A stretch of DNA of 44,386 nt from the NCBI RefSeq assembly GCF_024448135.1, contig NZ_JAMRYX010000042.1:1-44386 (forward strand). The letters are read 5' to 3'. The DNA is from Methylocystis suflitae (GTDB lineage: Bacteria; Pseudomonadota; Alphaproteobacteria; Rhizobiales; Beijerinckiaceae). Shown piece after piece: positions 9,264 to 18,224 of the stretch. The notes under the pieces are model-generated. The model was not told where the DNA came from. It did no database searches and saw only the letters and a list, made by a program, of their open reading frames with translations. The stretch's first letter is position 1. Each line of letters begins with the position of its first letter. The translations under genes were made by a program, and so were the position numbers.

Positions 9264-10412
9264 TCAATAGTCGATCGCCGCAAAAAATACGGCGAACAAC
9301 CCATCCATCACAATGACCATGAAGATCGATTTAACGACGGAGGAGGTGACCTGCCGGCCAAGCGATTCGGCGGAGCCCTGCGTCGCGAGTCCGTCCATCG
9401 AGGCGATGAGGCCAATCACCAGCGCCATGAAGGGCGCCTTGATGATGCCGACAAGAAACGTATGCAGCGCAATCGCCTCTTTGAGCAATGACGCGAACGC
9501 CGCGGGGCTGATCCCCCCGTACCACCAGGACACGACCATGCCGCCAAAGAGCGCCGCTATGTCGGCGATGAAGGTCAAAATCGGCAGAGAGATCACGAGA
9601 CCGAGCACGCGCGGCGCGATGAGCACCTCGATCGGCGAAAGTCCCATCACCAGCAGCGCATCGATCTCCTCGCGCATTTTCATCGAGCCGAGTTCGGCGG
9701 TGATCGCCGAGCCTGAGCGGCCGGCAATCATGATCGAGGTCAGCAGCACGCCGAGTTCGCGCAAGACAAGAATGCCAATCAGGCTGACCGAGTAGCTGGA
9801 CGCGCCGAACTTGAGCAGCTGAAAGATGCCCTGTTGGGCGACGATGCCGCCGACCAGAATGTTGATCAACACGATGATCGGGACGCTGCGAAAGCCGACC
9901 AGCTCGATTTGCGCGACGAGCGAAGTGAGCCTGAACCGCCGCGGATTGGCCGCCACATACATCATCGAGGAGACGAATTCGCCGAGAAAGCCGACGCCGC
10001 GGTAAAATTCGCGAAGCGCGTCCACGATGGACTCGCCGAAGTCCGCAAGCAGAACGAAGATGACATTGAACCGCGGCCGCGAGGGCGCAACGAAGTCGCG
10101 GTAATGCGTTTCTTCGAGCAGGGTCGAATATTCAGGGCGCACATCTTTGAGCGTGACAGCGACGTCGCGGCCCGCGAGATCATGCCGCGCGCGATTGATC
10201 AGCCAGGCGCCGGCCGTGTCGAGTTGCGAGACTTGCGAAAGATCGATCGCGACCATGCGATCGAGGCGCGCCTCCTCGACAATTCGACGCCCCTCCTCCT
10301 CCAGGCGATGAGAGGCGACGAGCGTCCAGTCGCCCGAAAGCGCCAGGCGCACGCCCTCCGCAGAGGACTGGCGCGCGACTTTGGGCGGACGCTGCATCGC
10401 CGCGACGGTCAT
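9264..10412 (-). CDS. STAS domain-MlaE family permease
   Basis: 382 aa. Residues about 15-110 form a STAS (MlaB-like) domain (MVAIDLSQVSQLDTAGAWLI), fused to the MlaE permease domain of five or six membrane segments. Conserved MlaE elements seen include GxSGSAITAELGSMKMREEIDAL and VMGLSPIEVLIAPR. In E. coli MlaB and MlaE are separate. The fused form is common in alphaproteobacteria. It is the first gene of the lipid transport operon. Confidence 0.94.
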   Translation of the reverse strand: MTVAAMQRPPKVARQSSAEGVRLALSGDWTLVASHRLEEEGRRIVEEARLDRMVAIDLSQVSQLDTAGAWLINRARHDLAGRDVAVTLKDVRPEYSTLLEETHYRDFVAPSRPRFNVIFVLLADFGESIVDALREFYRGVGFLGEFVSSMMYVAANPRRFRLTSLVAQIELVGFRSVPIIVLINILVGGIVAQQGIFQLLKFGASSYSVSLIGILVLRELGVLLTSIMIAGRSGSAITAELGSMKMREEIDALLVMGLSPIEVLIAPRVLGLVISLPILTFIADIAALFGGMVVSWWYGGISPAAFASLLKEAIALHTFLVGIIKAPFMALVIGLIASMDGLATQGSAESLGRQVTSSVVKSIFMVIVMDGLFAVFFAAIDY

Positions 10413-10641
10413 CGGGCTTCGCTCCGCGCTGGAGTACGTAATCGGCTCATTGATGGCGTCATCCTATCCGACGATTGTGGCGCGCCGCTGACGCGGGCCG
10501 GCGCGCCGCCGCTTGTAAAGCCGCCTCTTCCAAAGCCGCCTCTTGCAAAAACGTCATAACTTCGTGAATTGACGTCAGCAAGCGCGTCGGCGCACATCGC
10601 TGCGCCACAGCGGCCACGCGACGCGGGCGCCGGAGAGAGAC

Positions 10642-11625
10642 TTGAAGCGAAAACTATCTGTCGCCATACAGAGTTACCCGATCGCCGGCAGCTTCGTGAT
10701 TTCGCGCGGCGCCAAGACCGAAGCCGTCGTCGTGACCGCGACCTTGGTTCAGGGCGGCGCCGTTGGCCGGGGCGAATGCGTGCCCTACGCCCGCTATGGC
10801 GAAAGCGCCGAAAGCGTCGTCGCGACAATTGAAAGCGCGCGCGACGCCCTCGAAGCCGGCGCCGACCGCGCCGACTTGCAGCGCCTGCTGCTGGCGGGCG
10901 CGGCGCGCAACGCGCTCGATTGCGCCCTGTGGGACCTCGAGGCCAAGCTTTCGGGGGTTCCGGCCCATGTCGCGGCAGGTTTCGATGCGCTGTCGCCGCT
11001 CGTGACGGCCTTCACGATCTCGGTCGGCGCGCCCGATCAGATGCGCGCCGCGGCGGAAAGGGCGGCCGACCGGCCGCTCTTGAAAATTAAGCTCGCCGGA
11101 GAAGGCGACGAAGCGCGCCTCGCCGCGGTGCGCGCGGGCGCCCCCGATTCGGCCCTTATCGTCGACGCCAACGAATCATGGGCGGCGGAAACCCTCCCCC
11201 GCCAGCTCGCCGCCTGCGCCGATCACGGTGTCTCGCTCGTTGAGCAGCCTTTGCCGGCGGGCCGCGACGACATTCTCGCGACCATGTCCCGCCCCGTGCC
11301 GATCTGCGCCGACGAAAGCGTGCATGACCGCGCCTCGCTCGCGCCGCTCAAGGGCCGCTACGACGCGATCAACGTCAAGCTCGACAAGACCGGCGGCCTG
11401 ACCGAAGCGCTGGCGCTGGCGCGCGCGGCGCAGGAAATGGGCTTTTCGATCATGGCGGGCTGCATGGTGGGGACATCTCTCGCCATGGCGCCCGCTGTCC
11501 TGGTGGGGCAGATGGCCTCCTTCGTCGACCTCGACGGGCCTCTGCTTCTGGCCCGCGACCGCGTCCCTGGGCTGTGCTACGAGGGGTCGACTCTCATGCC
11601 GCCGGCTTCCGAGCTCTGGGGATAG
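10642..11625 (+). CDS. dgcA: Enolase-superfamily epimerase (N-acetyl-D-Glu racemase DgcA / dipeptide epimerase-like)
   Basis: 327 aa. TTG start at 10642 with GGAGAGA seven bases upstream. Enolase-superfamily features: LKIKL with a KxK-like base pair, DANESW and EQP and ADES carrying the three metal ligands, KLDKTGG with the second catalytic Lys, and GCMVGTS near the end. This motif set fits the L-Ala-D/L-Glu epimerase branch, which includes DgcA, the N-acetyl-D-glutamate racemase of alphaproteobacteria. The usual DgcN partner is not beside it, so the exact substrate is uncertain. Confidence 0.82.
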   Translation: MKRKLSVAIQSYPIAGSFVISRGAKTEAVVVTATLVQGGAVGRGECVPYARYGESAESVVATIESARDALEAGADRADLQRLLLAGAARNALDCALWDLEAKLSGVPAHVAAGFDALSPLVTAFTISVGAPDQMRAAAERAADRPLLKIKLAGEGDEARLAAVRAGAPDSALIVDANESWAAETLPRQLAACADHGVSLVEQPLPAGRDDILATMSRPVPICADESVHDRASLAPLKGRYDAINVKLDKTGGLTEALALARAAQEMGFSIMAGCMVGTSLAMAPAVLVGQMASFVDLDGPLLLARDRVPGLCYEGSTLMPPASELWG

Positions 11626-11649
11626 CGCGCGAGGTCGCCATTGGACTTG

Positions 11650-11679
11650 TTGACCGGTAGCTCTGTCGTAAACTAAGTA
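11650..11679 (+). promoter_or_regulatory. Possible sigma-70-like promoter for the efflux genes
   Basis: TTGACC (11650-11655) and TAAGTA (11674-11679) are 18 bases apart, about 105 bases before the TTG start of the outer-membrane factor gene. The -10 box is a poor match, so this is tentative. Confidence 0.3.
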
Positions 11680-11785
11680 TTAACGGATGGGGATGGGGTT
11701 CCCCCGATAACCGCCGAAAGGCTGATGACTCCTGCGAACTCGCCGCCGCGTTCTTAAGATCGTCGGCGCAGGGTAGGAGTGTACG

Positions 11786-13429
11786 TTGCTTAGAGAGCCC
11801 ACACCCCGTCGTGCGCCTTCCCGCCTGCGCCCTGGCCGCGAGAGCATCGCCGCCTGGGGCATGGGCGTGATTCGGCGCGGGACCTGGCGGCGATGGCTGT
11901 GCTGCGGCACCCCGGTTGCGCTTTTTCTCGCCGGCTGCGCGCCCACGACGACGGTAGAGCGCGCTGAATTTCTCGGCGCGCCGGCCATGGAGCGCACGCT
12001 GGCCAGATCCGGCCTGAAAGCCGCCGCTGGCGAAACGGCTTGGCCCCGCGAGGAATGGTGGCGCGCTTTCTGCAGCGCTGAGCTTGACGGCGTTATCGAC
12101 AAGGCGTTGCGCGATAATCAAAGCCTCAAGAAAGCGGAAGACACTCTGCGCGGCGCGGACGCCATCGTGCAGGTCGCCGGCGCGAGGCTCCTGCCAGAAG
12201 TCCAGGCGACCTTCGGCATGCGGCAATCCCGCAATCCGCTGCATGGCGTCGTAGCCTCCTACAATCCGGCGCAGGGCGGATTGCAGAAGACCATGGCCTT
12301 CATTAATCCGCTTGCGCTGACCTGGGAGCTGGATTTCTGGCAGAAAAACCGGGCTCTGCTCGACTCGGCGATCGGCGAGTCGGCGGCGCAGGAGGCCGAA
12401 TTGCAGCAGGCGCGCCTGCTGCTGACCGCCTCGGTCGCGCGCGCCTATCTGCGCGGCTACGCAGCGGCGCGCCAGCTCGAGGTCGCCAGAGCTTTGACGC
12501 GTCTGCGCCGCGATTTGGTTGCGCTTGCTGAAACCCGCTTTCGCACCGGACTCGACTCCTTGGACGGGGTGCAGATCGCCCGCGCCGAATTTGAAAACGC
12601 CGTCCGGCGCGAAGCGGCCGCGCAGGCGCTGGTGACGCTGCAGAAGGATGCGCTCGCTCGGCTGATGGGCGAAGGACCCGACGCTGCGCGCGACCTTTAC
12701 GCCGGCCGAAACGCGCCAGCGCCGGCGTCGCCGCCGCTGCCACGAAGCCTGCCCCTTGAACTGCTCGCGCACCGACCGGATCTCGCCGCCGCGCTGCGCC
12801 GCGCCGAGGCGGCGGCGGCCCGGGTTCACGTCGCCAAAACGATGTTTCTTCCCTCAATCGATCTTGCGATCACCGGCGGGTTCGAAGCCTCGGTGACCTC
12901 GACGAAGATCAGCAAACTCGCAGGCTATCTCTTCACGCCCTCGGCGATCGGCTACGCGGTCTCGCCCGGACTGCGCCTGCCCATTTTCCAGGGCGGCCGC
13001 CTGAGCGGAAATCTGGAGCTTCAGCGCGCCGATTATGATCAGGCGGTCGACTCTTATAATGAGACTCTGCTGCAAGCGGCGCAGCAGGTCGCCGACGCCA
13101 TCGCCAATCTCAAGCGCGCGCGCGCCGAATATGAGGCGCAAAGCCGGTACCTGCGCGTGGCGCGCGTGCAATACGACCTCGCGCAATCACGGCTGCGCGA
13201 CGGCATGAAAGATCGCCGCGAAATCGTCGCCGAGCGCGTTGATCTTCTGGAGTCCGGCTTCGCGCAGCGCGCGCTTGATGGCGACAGGCTGATCGCCGCC
13301 GTCGACTTGTATCAGGCGCTGGGCGGCGGCTATGCCGATGGTCCGCCGCTGGCCGCGCCGAAGCCGGCGCCCGAATCCGACCCTTTGACGCCGGCCGTCG
13401 AAACGATCCAGTCGCTTGGCGGCGGCTGA
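11786..13429 (+). CDS. NodT-family outer-membrane efflux lipoprotein (TolC-like)
   Basis: 547 aa with TTG at 11786 behind AGGAG. A later ATG at 11861 also gives a good signal. The signal ends in a lipobox FLAGC, so the N-terminus is lipidated. Two OEP repeats follow, with TWELDFWQKNRALLDSA near residue 180 and LELLAHRPDLAAALRRAEAA near residue 330, both hallmarks of the NodT/OprM branch. It forms the outer-membrane channel of a tripartite exporter. The adaptor gene follows after 37 bases. Confidence 0.93.
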   Translation: MLREPTPRRAPSRLRPGRESIAAWGMGVIRRGTWRRWLCCGTPVALFLAGCAPTTTVERAEFLGAPAMERTLARSGLKAAAGETAWPREEWWRAFCSAELDGVIDKALRDNQSLKKAEDTLRGADAIVQVAGARLLPEVQATFGMRQSRNPLHGVVASYNPAQGGLQKTMAFINPLALTWELDFWQKNRALLDSAIGESAAQEAELQQARLLLTASVARAYLRGYAAARQLEVARALTRLRRDLVALAETRFRTGLDSLDGVQIARAEFENAVRREAAAQALVTLQKDALARLMGEGPDAARDLYAGRNAPAPASPPLPRSLPLELLAHRPDLAAALRRAEAAAARVHVAKTMFLPSIDLAITGGFEASVTSTKISKLAGYLFTPSAIGYAVSPGLRLPIFQGGRLSGNLELQRADYDQAVDSYNETLLQAAQQVADAIANLKRARAEYEAQSRYLRVARVQYDLAQSRLRDGMKDRREIVAERVDLLESGFAQRALDGDRLIAAVDLYQALGGGYADGPPLAAPKPAPESDPLTPAVETIQSLGGG

Positions 13430-13466
13430 ACGCGCCACGCCTTTACCAGAAGAACGCACCCCATCG

Positions 13467-14657
13467 ATGGCGCTATCCCGCAAAAGCATCCGCTCCCGTA
13501 GAGAGTTTCTGCTCAAGATCGTCGTCGCCGCGGTTCTTGCCGGCGCGCTGATCGCTTTTTCGCGATGGTATTTTTACGACCGCGACTGGGTGACGACGGA
13601 CAACGCCTTCGTCACCGGCAACATCATCCCGGTTCAGGCGGACGCGACGGGAGTCGTAGCCGCCGTGCTCGCTGAAGAAACGCAGCTCGTCAAGAAAGGC
13701 GACGTGCTCGTTCGCCTCGACGGCCAACGCGCAAGAGCGGCGCTCGCGCAGGCGGAGGCCGAACTCGGCCGCGCGGTTCGCGCCGTCGGCGCGCTTTACG
13801 CGCAGCGCCGCCAGGTCTGCCAGAAGGTCATTTCCCGCGCCGCGATTCGGGACAGGACGCGCCACGATCTCGCAAGATACCGCGAGGCGACGCTGAGCGG
13901 CGCCGCTTCGCGACAGGTGCTGCAAAATACCGAGGACCAGCTCGCCGCCCAAGAAGCCGATCTGCGAGAAGCGCAGGCGGAATATCAGTCGGTCGAGGCG
14001 CGCGTCGTCGGCGTGACGCGGATGAACCATCCCGACATCGAGGCCGCCAAGGCGCGATACAACGACGCTTACGTCGAGTTCGTGCGCCAGAACATCCGGG
14101 CGCCGGCGACCGGCTATGTCGCCAAGCGCAGCGTTCAGGTCGGCAAGCGGGTGCGCCCCGGCGACGCCATTCTCAATATCGTGCCGCTCGACCATCTGTG
14201 GGTCGAAGCGAATCTCTGGGAAAACAGGATGGCCAGGGTTCGTCCCGGGCAGCCGGCGACGATCAAGGTCGATCTCTACGGATCGGAGCACATCTACCAC
14301 GGAGAAGTGGCGGGGCTCGTTCCGGGCTCCGGCGCCGTTTTCGCGGCTCTGCCCCCCGATAACGCGACCGGCAACTTCATTCGAATCGTTCAGCGCATTC
14401 CGGTGCGTATCGCCTTGCGGGCGGACGAACTTGAGAAACAGCCCTTGCGTCCCGGCCTGTCGACGGTCGCCTCGATTAATGTGTCCGGCCCGCTGCAATC
14501 GCCGAATCACTCGATCGTCAAGACGACGACGAATGAATATCTGACCGACGTCTATGACAAGGATCTCGCAGATGCGAAGGCGCGCGCCGACAAGATCGTG
14601 AAGGATAACGCCATAGGCGCGTCGAACGACGGCGCCGCCTGCACCGCCGCCGAATAA
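13467..14657 (+). CDS. HlyD/EmrA-family periplasmic adaptor
   Basis: 396 aa. One N-terminal membrane anchor (LLKIVVAAVLAGALIAFSRW) precedes VTTDNAFVTGNIIPVQADATG, the EmrA-like biotinyl-lipoyl half motif. A long coiled-coil hairpin (about 95-200) and NIRAPATGYVAKRSVQVGKRVRPGD, the second half motif, follow. EmrA-type adaptors usually work with a 14-helix MFS pump (EmrB). Here the next gene is a P-type ATPase, so the pump is absent from this cluster. Confidence 0.93.
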   Translation: MALSRKSIRSRREFLLKIVVAAVLAGALIAFSRWYFYDRDWVTTDNAFVTGNIIPVQADATGVVAAVLAEETQLVKKGDVLVRLDGQRARAALAQAEAELGRAVRAVGALYAQRRQVCQKVISRAAIRDRTRHDLARYREATLSGAASRQVLQNTEDQLAAQEADLREAQAEYQSVEARVVGVTRMNHPDIEAAKARYNDAYVEFVRQNIRAPATGYVAKRSVQVGKRVRPGDAILNIVPLDHLWVEANLWENRMARVRPGQPATIKVDLYGSEHIYHGEVAGLVPGSGAVFAALPPDNATGNFIRIVQRIPVRIALRADELEKQPLRPGLSTVASINVSGPLQSPNHSIVKTTTNEYLTDVYDKDLADAKARADKIVKDNAIGASNDGAACTAAE

Positions 14658-14775
14658 GCTGTGCACGGTTAATTTCGACTCACGCTTGCCTTTTTGAGCG
14701 AATCTCTTGGCGAGACTCGGATCACGCCGTAAGATTCGGTTCGGATATTTTTATTATCTGATGGGGAGAGCAAGC

Positions 14776-17337
14776 ATGCCGGACGTCAGCGCGAAATCGC
14801 CGGCGGGCCAATCTTCGCCAGCGCTTTCCCTCGATCCGGCGCAGGTCAAAATCTCGCAGCGCCTTGAGACGCTGAAGACGACAGAGAACGGCCTCACCGC
14901 CGCCGAAGCGGCGCGGCGGCTCGCGGAATACGGCCCCAACGCGCTAGAGGACAAGACGGAAAGCAAGTGGCGCCGTCTGCTCAACTATTTCTGGGGGCCG
15001 CTGCCATTCCTTATTGAAGCCGCCGCCGTCATCTCCGCCGTGCGGCGGGATTGGCCGGATTTCGGCGTCGTTGCGGGCCTTCTTCTCTATAACGCCGTGG
15101 TCGGCTTCTGGCAGGACAACAAGGCGGCGAACGCCCTCGCGGCCCTAAAGAAAAACCTCGCGCCCCGCGCGCGCGTGATGCGCGATGGCGCCTGGACGAC
15201 GATCCCCGCCGCCGAACTAACGCCGGGCGATATTGTCAGCGTCGCCGCGGGCCAGATCATCCCTGCGGATCTCCTGCTCATTGAAGGCGATTATTTGAGC
15301 TGCGATCAGGCGGCGCTCACCGGCGAATCGCTGCCGGTCTCAAAGAAAATCGGCGACGAGGCTTATGCGGGCGCTATCGCTAAACAAGGCGCCATGACGG
15401 GCGTGGTCACCGCGACGGGCGAGCGCACCTTCTTCGGGCGCACCGCGAAGCTCGTCGGCGCCGCCGGCGCCGTTTCGCATTCGCAGCGCGCGGTGACGGA
15501 GGTCGGCGATTTTCTCCTCGTGCTCGCATTTTTTCTGGCGCTGATCCTCGTCGGAGCGCAGCTCTATCGCGAAGTCATCACGCCGGACGACTGGAGCTGG
15601 GATCGCGTCGGCGCCATCGCCCAATATGTGCTGGTGCTGCTGATCGCATCGATTCCTGTCGCGCTGCCGGCGGTCATGTCCGTGACGATGGCGATCGGCG
15701 CCTATGCGCTTTCTTTGCAGAAGGCCATTGTGTCGCGCCTGAATGCGATCGAGGAGCTTGCCGGGGTCGACGTGCTGTGCAGCGACAAAACCGGCACGCT
15801 GACGATGAACAAGCTCACGGTGCAAAGCGCCATTTCCTATGGCGCGTTCAAGAGCGACGACGTGTTGCTCTTCGCTGCGCTGGCGACCCAAAAAAGCAGC
15901 GAAGACGCGATCGACCTTGCCGTGATGGCGGCGCTGCCGGCGCATGATGCGCTCGACGCCTACAAGCAGAAGGCGTTCACGCCGTTCGATCCCGTCAGCA
16001 AACGCACCATCTCGACGGTCACCGACGCCTCTGGCGGCGTTCGCCACTACGCCAAGGGGGCGCCGCAGGCGATATCCGCGCTGGTGCGGCCCGATTCGCA
16101 AACTCTGCAGCGCTATCAGAACGAGGTGGCTGCGCTCGCCGTCAAAGGGCAGCGCGCGCTGGGCGTCGCCATGTCGGAAGATGGCGCGCGGTGGCAATTG
16201 GTCGGATTGATCTCGCTGATGGACCCGCCGCGCGCCGACGCCAAGGCGACAATCGCCGAGGCGCGCGGGCTCGGCCTGGAAGTCAAGATGGTGACCGGCG
16301 ATGACGTCGCCATCGGCGATGAGATCGCCGCCCAGCTCGGCATGGGTTCGCATCTTCTCGTCGCGAGCGATGTCTTCAAAGGGGACGTCAAGGCCGGCGC
16401 TCTGCCGCGCAGCGTCGTCGACGCGGTGGAGCGGGCCGACGGATTCGGCAGAGTGTTCCCGGAACACAAATATGAGATCGTCAAGGCGCTTCAGTCGGTC
16501 GGCCATATTGTCGCGATGACCGGCGACGGCGTCAACGACGCGCCGGCCCTTAAACAAGCGGATTGCGGCATCGCCGTCAGCGGCGCGACCGATGCGGCGC
16601 GAAGCGCCGCCGCATTGATCCTCACGGCGCCCGGGCTTTCGACCATCGTCAATGCGATCCGCGTGTCGCGCCAGATTTTCCAGCGCATCGAGAGCTACAT
16701 TTACTATCGGATCGCCATGACGCTCGACATCATGATCGTCGTCGTCGCGTCGATCGTATTTTTCGACTTTCAGCCGCTCACCGCCATCATGATCGTCGCG
16801 CTCGCGCTCCTCGATGACATCCCGATCATGACGATCGCCTACGACAATGTCCCCGTCGCGCCGCAGCCGGTGAGATGGGACATGCACCGCATCTTCATTT
16901 TCGCTTCGCTGATGGGACTGATCGCGGTCGCCGAGACTTTTGGCTTTCTGCTGATCGGGATGCGCTGGACGCTCGACGATGCGCTGCAGACGATGATCCC
17001 GATCGATCCCGGCCAGCTCCAGACCCTGCTGTTTCTGCAGCTCGCCGTCGGCGGCCACCTGCTGCTCTTCAGCGTGCGCACCAAAAACGCGATTTTTACG
17101 CCGCCCTATCCAAGCGCCAGACTCTTCTGGGCGATCGCGGCGACTCAGGTCGCCGCAGTGCTGCTCTGCCTTTACGGAGTCGGCGTCGACGCCGTTCCCG
17201 GCGCTGCGATCGTCGGCGTGTGGCTTTACTGCCTGCTCTGGGTCGTCGTGGCTGAGATTGTGAAGATGATCTACTGGCGTCTGGCCGGGCGGCGCGACAA
17301 GAACCTGACGGCCCGCCGCGTCGCTCTCGCCGGTTGA
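14776..17337 (+). CDS. P3A-type plasma-membrane proton-efflux P-type ATPase
   Basis: 853 aa from ATG at 14776, which has GGGGAG seven bases upstream. Open frame extends to 14707 but without a better signal. Key motifs: ALTGES (180-185, actuator), DKTGTLT with the phosphorylated Asp at 337, and TGDGVNDAP (582-590). The family is the fungal/plant H+-ATPase type also found in bacteria, and the helices around FGVVAGLLLYNAVVGFWQDN and LALLDDIPIMTIAYDN match it. It exports protons at the cost of ATP. The end is 32 bases before ppk2, whose product could supply ATP. Confidence 0.93.
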   Translation: MPDVSAKSPAGQSSPALSLDPAQVKISQRLETLKTTENGLTAAEAARRLAEYGPNALEDKTESKWRRLLNYFWGPLPFLIEAAAVISAVRRDWPDFGVVAGLLLYNAVVGFWQDNKAANALAALKKNLAPRARVMRDGAWTTIPAAELTPGDIVSVAAGQIIPADLLLIEGDYLSCDQAALTGESLPVSKKIGDEAYAGAIAKQGAMTGVVTATGERTFFGRTAKLVGAAGAVSHSQRAVTEVGDFLLVLAFFLALILVGAQLYREVITPDDWSWDRVGAIAQYVLVLLIASIPVALPAVMSVTMAIGAYALSLQKAIVSRLNAIEELAGVDVLCSDKTGTLTMNKLTVQSAISYGAFKSDDVLLFAALATQKSSEDAIDLAVMAALPAHDALDAYKQKAFTPFDPVSKRTISTVTDASGGVRHYAKGAPQAISALVRPDSQTLQRYQNEVAALAVKGQRALGVAMSEDGARWQLVGLISLMDPPRADAKATIAEARGLGLEVKMVTGDDVAIGDEIAAQLGMGSHLLVASDVFKGDVKAGALPRSVVDAVERADGFGRVFPEHKYEIVKALQSVGHIVAMTGDGVNDAPALKQADCGIAVSGATDAARSAAALILTAPGLSTIVNAIRVSRQIFQRIESYIYYRIAMTLDIMIVVVASIVFFDFQPLTAIMIVALALLDDIPIMTIAYDNVPVAPQPVRWDMHRIFIFASLMGLIAVAETFGFLLIGMRWTLDDALQTMIPIDPGQLQTLLFLQLAVGGHLLLFSVRTKNAIFTPPYPSARLFWAIAATQVAAVLLCLYGVGVDAVPGAAIVGVWLYCLLWVVVAEIVKMIYWRLAGRRDKNLTARRVALAG

Positions 17338-17369
17338 ACGAGAGCGACGAGACGAAGGAGGCGGAGCAC

Positions 17370-18224
17370 ATGAAATTCGTCAAGAAATTCCGCGTCGAAC
17401 CGGGCTCGGACGTCAATCTTGGATCGATCGATCCGGGTTTTCATGGCGACTATGCGAATGACGCCGAAGCGGCGCAGGAATTGCAGCGCAATCTCACGCG
17501 CATTACCGAGCTGCAGCGCAAACTCTACGCCGATCGCACGCATTCTCTGCTGATCGTTTTGCAGGGCATCGACAGCGCCGGCAAGGACGGCACCTGCTGG
17601 CATGTCATCAGCGCCATGGACCCGCAAGGCGTGCAAGTGACGGGGTTCAAGCAGCCGACCCCCGAAGAACAGGAGCACGACTTTCTGTGGCGCGTCCATC
17701 CGCATGCGCCGCAGCGCGGCTACGTTTCGATCTTCAATCGTTCGCATTACGAAGACGTGCTCGTCGTGCGCGTGCATAAGCTCGCGCCCAAGGAGGTCTG
17801 GAAGCCGCGCTATGATTTCATCAATGAATGGGAAAAGCTGCTCACGGTAGAAAACAAGACGACGGTTCTGAAATTCTTCCTCTACATCTCCAAGGAAGAA
17901 CAGCTCAAGCGCTTCAAGGCGCGGCTCGACGATCCGGCCAGCCAATGGAAGATCAGCGCCAGCGACTATTCCGAGCGCGAAAAATGGGACGACTACATCA
18001 AGGCCTTCGAGGCCGCCCTGACGCGCTGCTCGACTGAACATGCGCCGTGGTTCGTCATCCCGGCAAACCACAAATGGTTTCGCAATCTCGCGGTTTCCAG
18101 CATCATCGCCGATACGCTCGACGATCTTAATCTGAAGCTGCCGAAGCCCTCCGTCGACATCGACGAAATCCGCAAGCTCTATCAACAAGCAAAGAACGAC
18201 GAGGACAGGAGCAAGGCCGGGTGA
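17370..18224 (+). CDS. ppk2: Polyphosphate kinase 2 (class III-like)
   Basis: 284 aa. ATG at 17370 has AAGGAGGCGGAG upstream. Walker A is GIDSAGKDG (about residue 67 on) and Walker B lies in FNRSHYEDVLVVRV. The lid and the KFFLYISKEEQLKR segment fit PPK2. Overall it resembles the class III enzymes (Meiothermus type) that use polyphosphate to phosphorylate AMP and ADP. Class III is an inference from similarity. The last four bases overlap the MFS gene. Confidence 0.92.
   Translation: MKFVKKFRVEPGSDVNLGSIDPGFHGDYANDAEAAQELQRNLTRITELQRKLYADRTHSLLIVLQGIDSAGKDGTCWHVISAMDPQGVQVTGFKQPTPEEQEHDFLWRVHPHAPQRGYVSIFNRSHYEDVLVVRVHKLAPKEVWKPRYDFINEWEKLLTVENKTTVLKFFLYISKEEQLKRFKARLDDPASQWKISASDYSEREKWDDYIKAFEAALTRCSTEHAPWFVIPANHKWFRNLAVSSIIADTLDDLNLKLPKPSVDIDEIRKLYQQAKNDEDRSKAG

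Noticed and set aside
10459-10557. 32-codon minus-strand frame built on the tandem AAGCCGCCTCTT repeat
   Set aside because: The peptide is an Ala/Glu repeat with no start signal. The 13-base near-direct repeat (about 10516-10548) is short and probably incidental in the leader of the MlaE operon.
15340-17058. 572-codon minus-strand frame
   Set aside because: Exactly antisense to the P-type ATPase. Its Arg/Asp/His-rich composition is typical of reverse-complement shadows.
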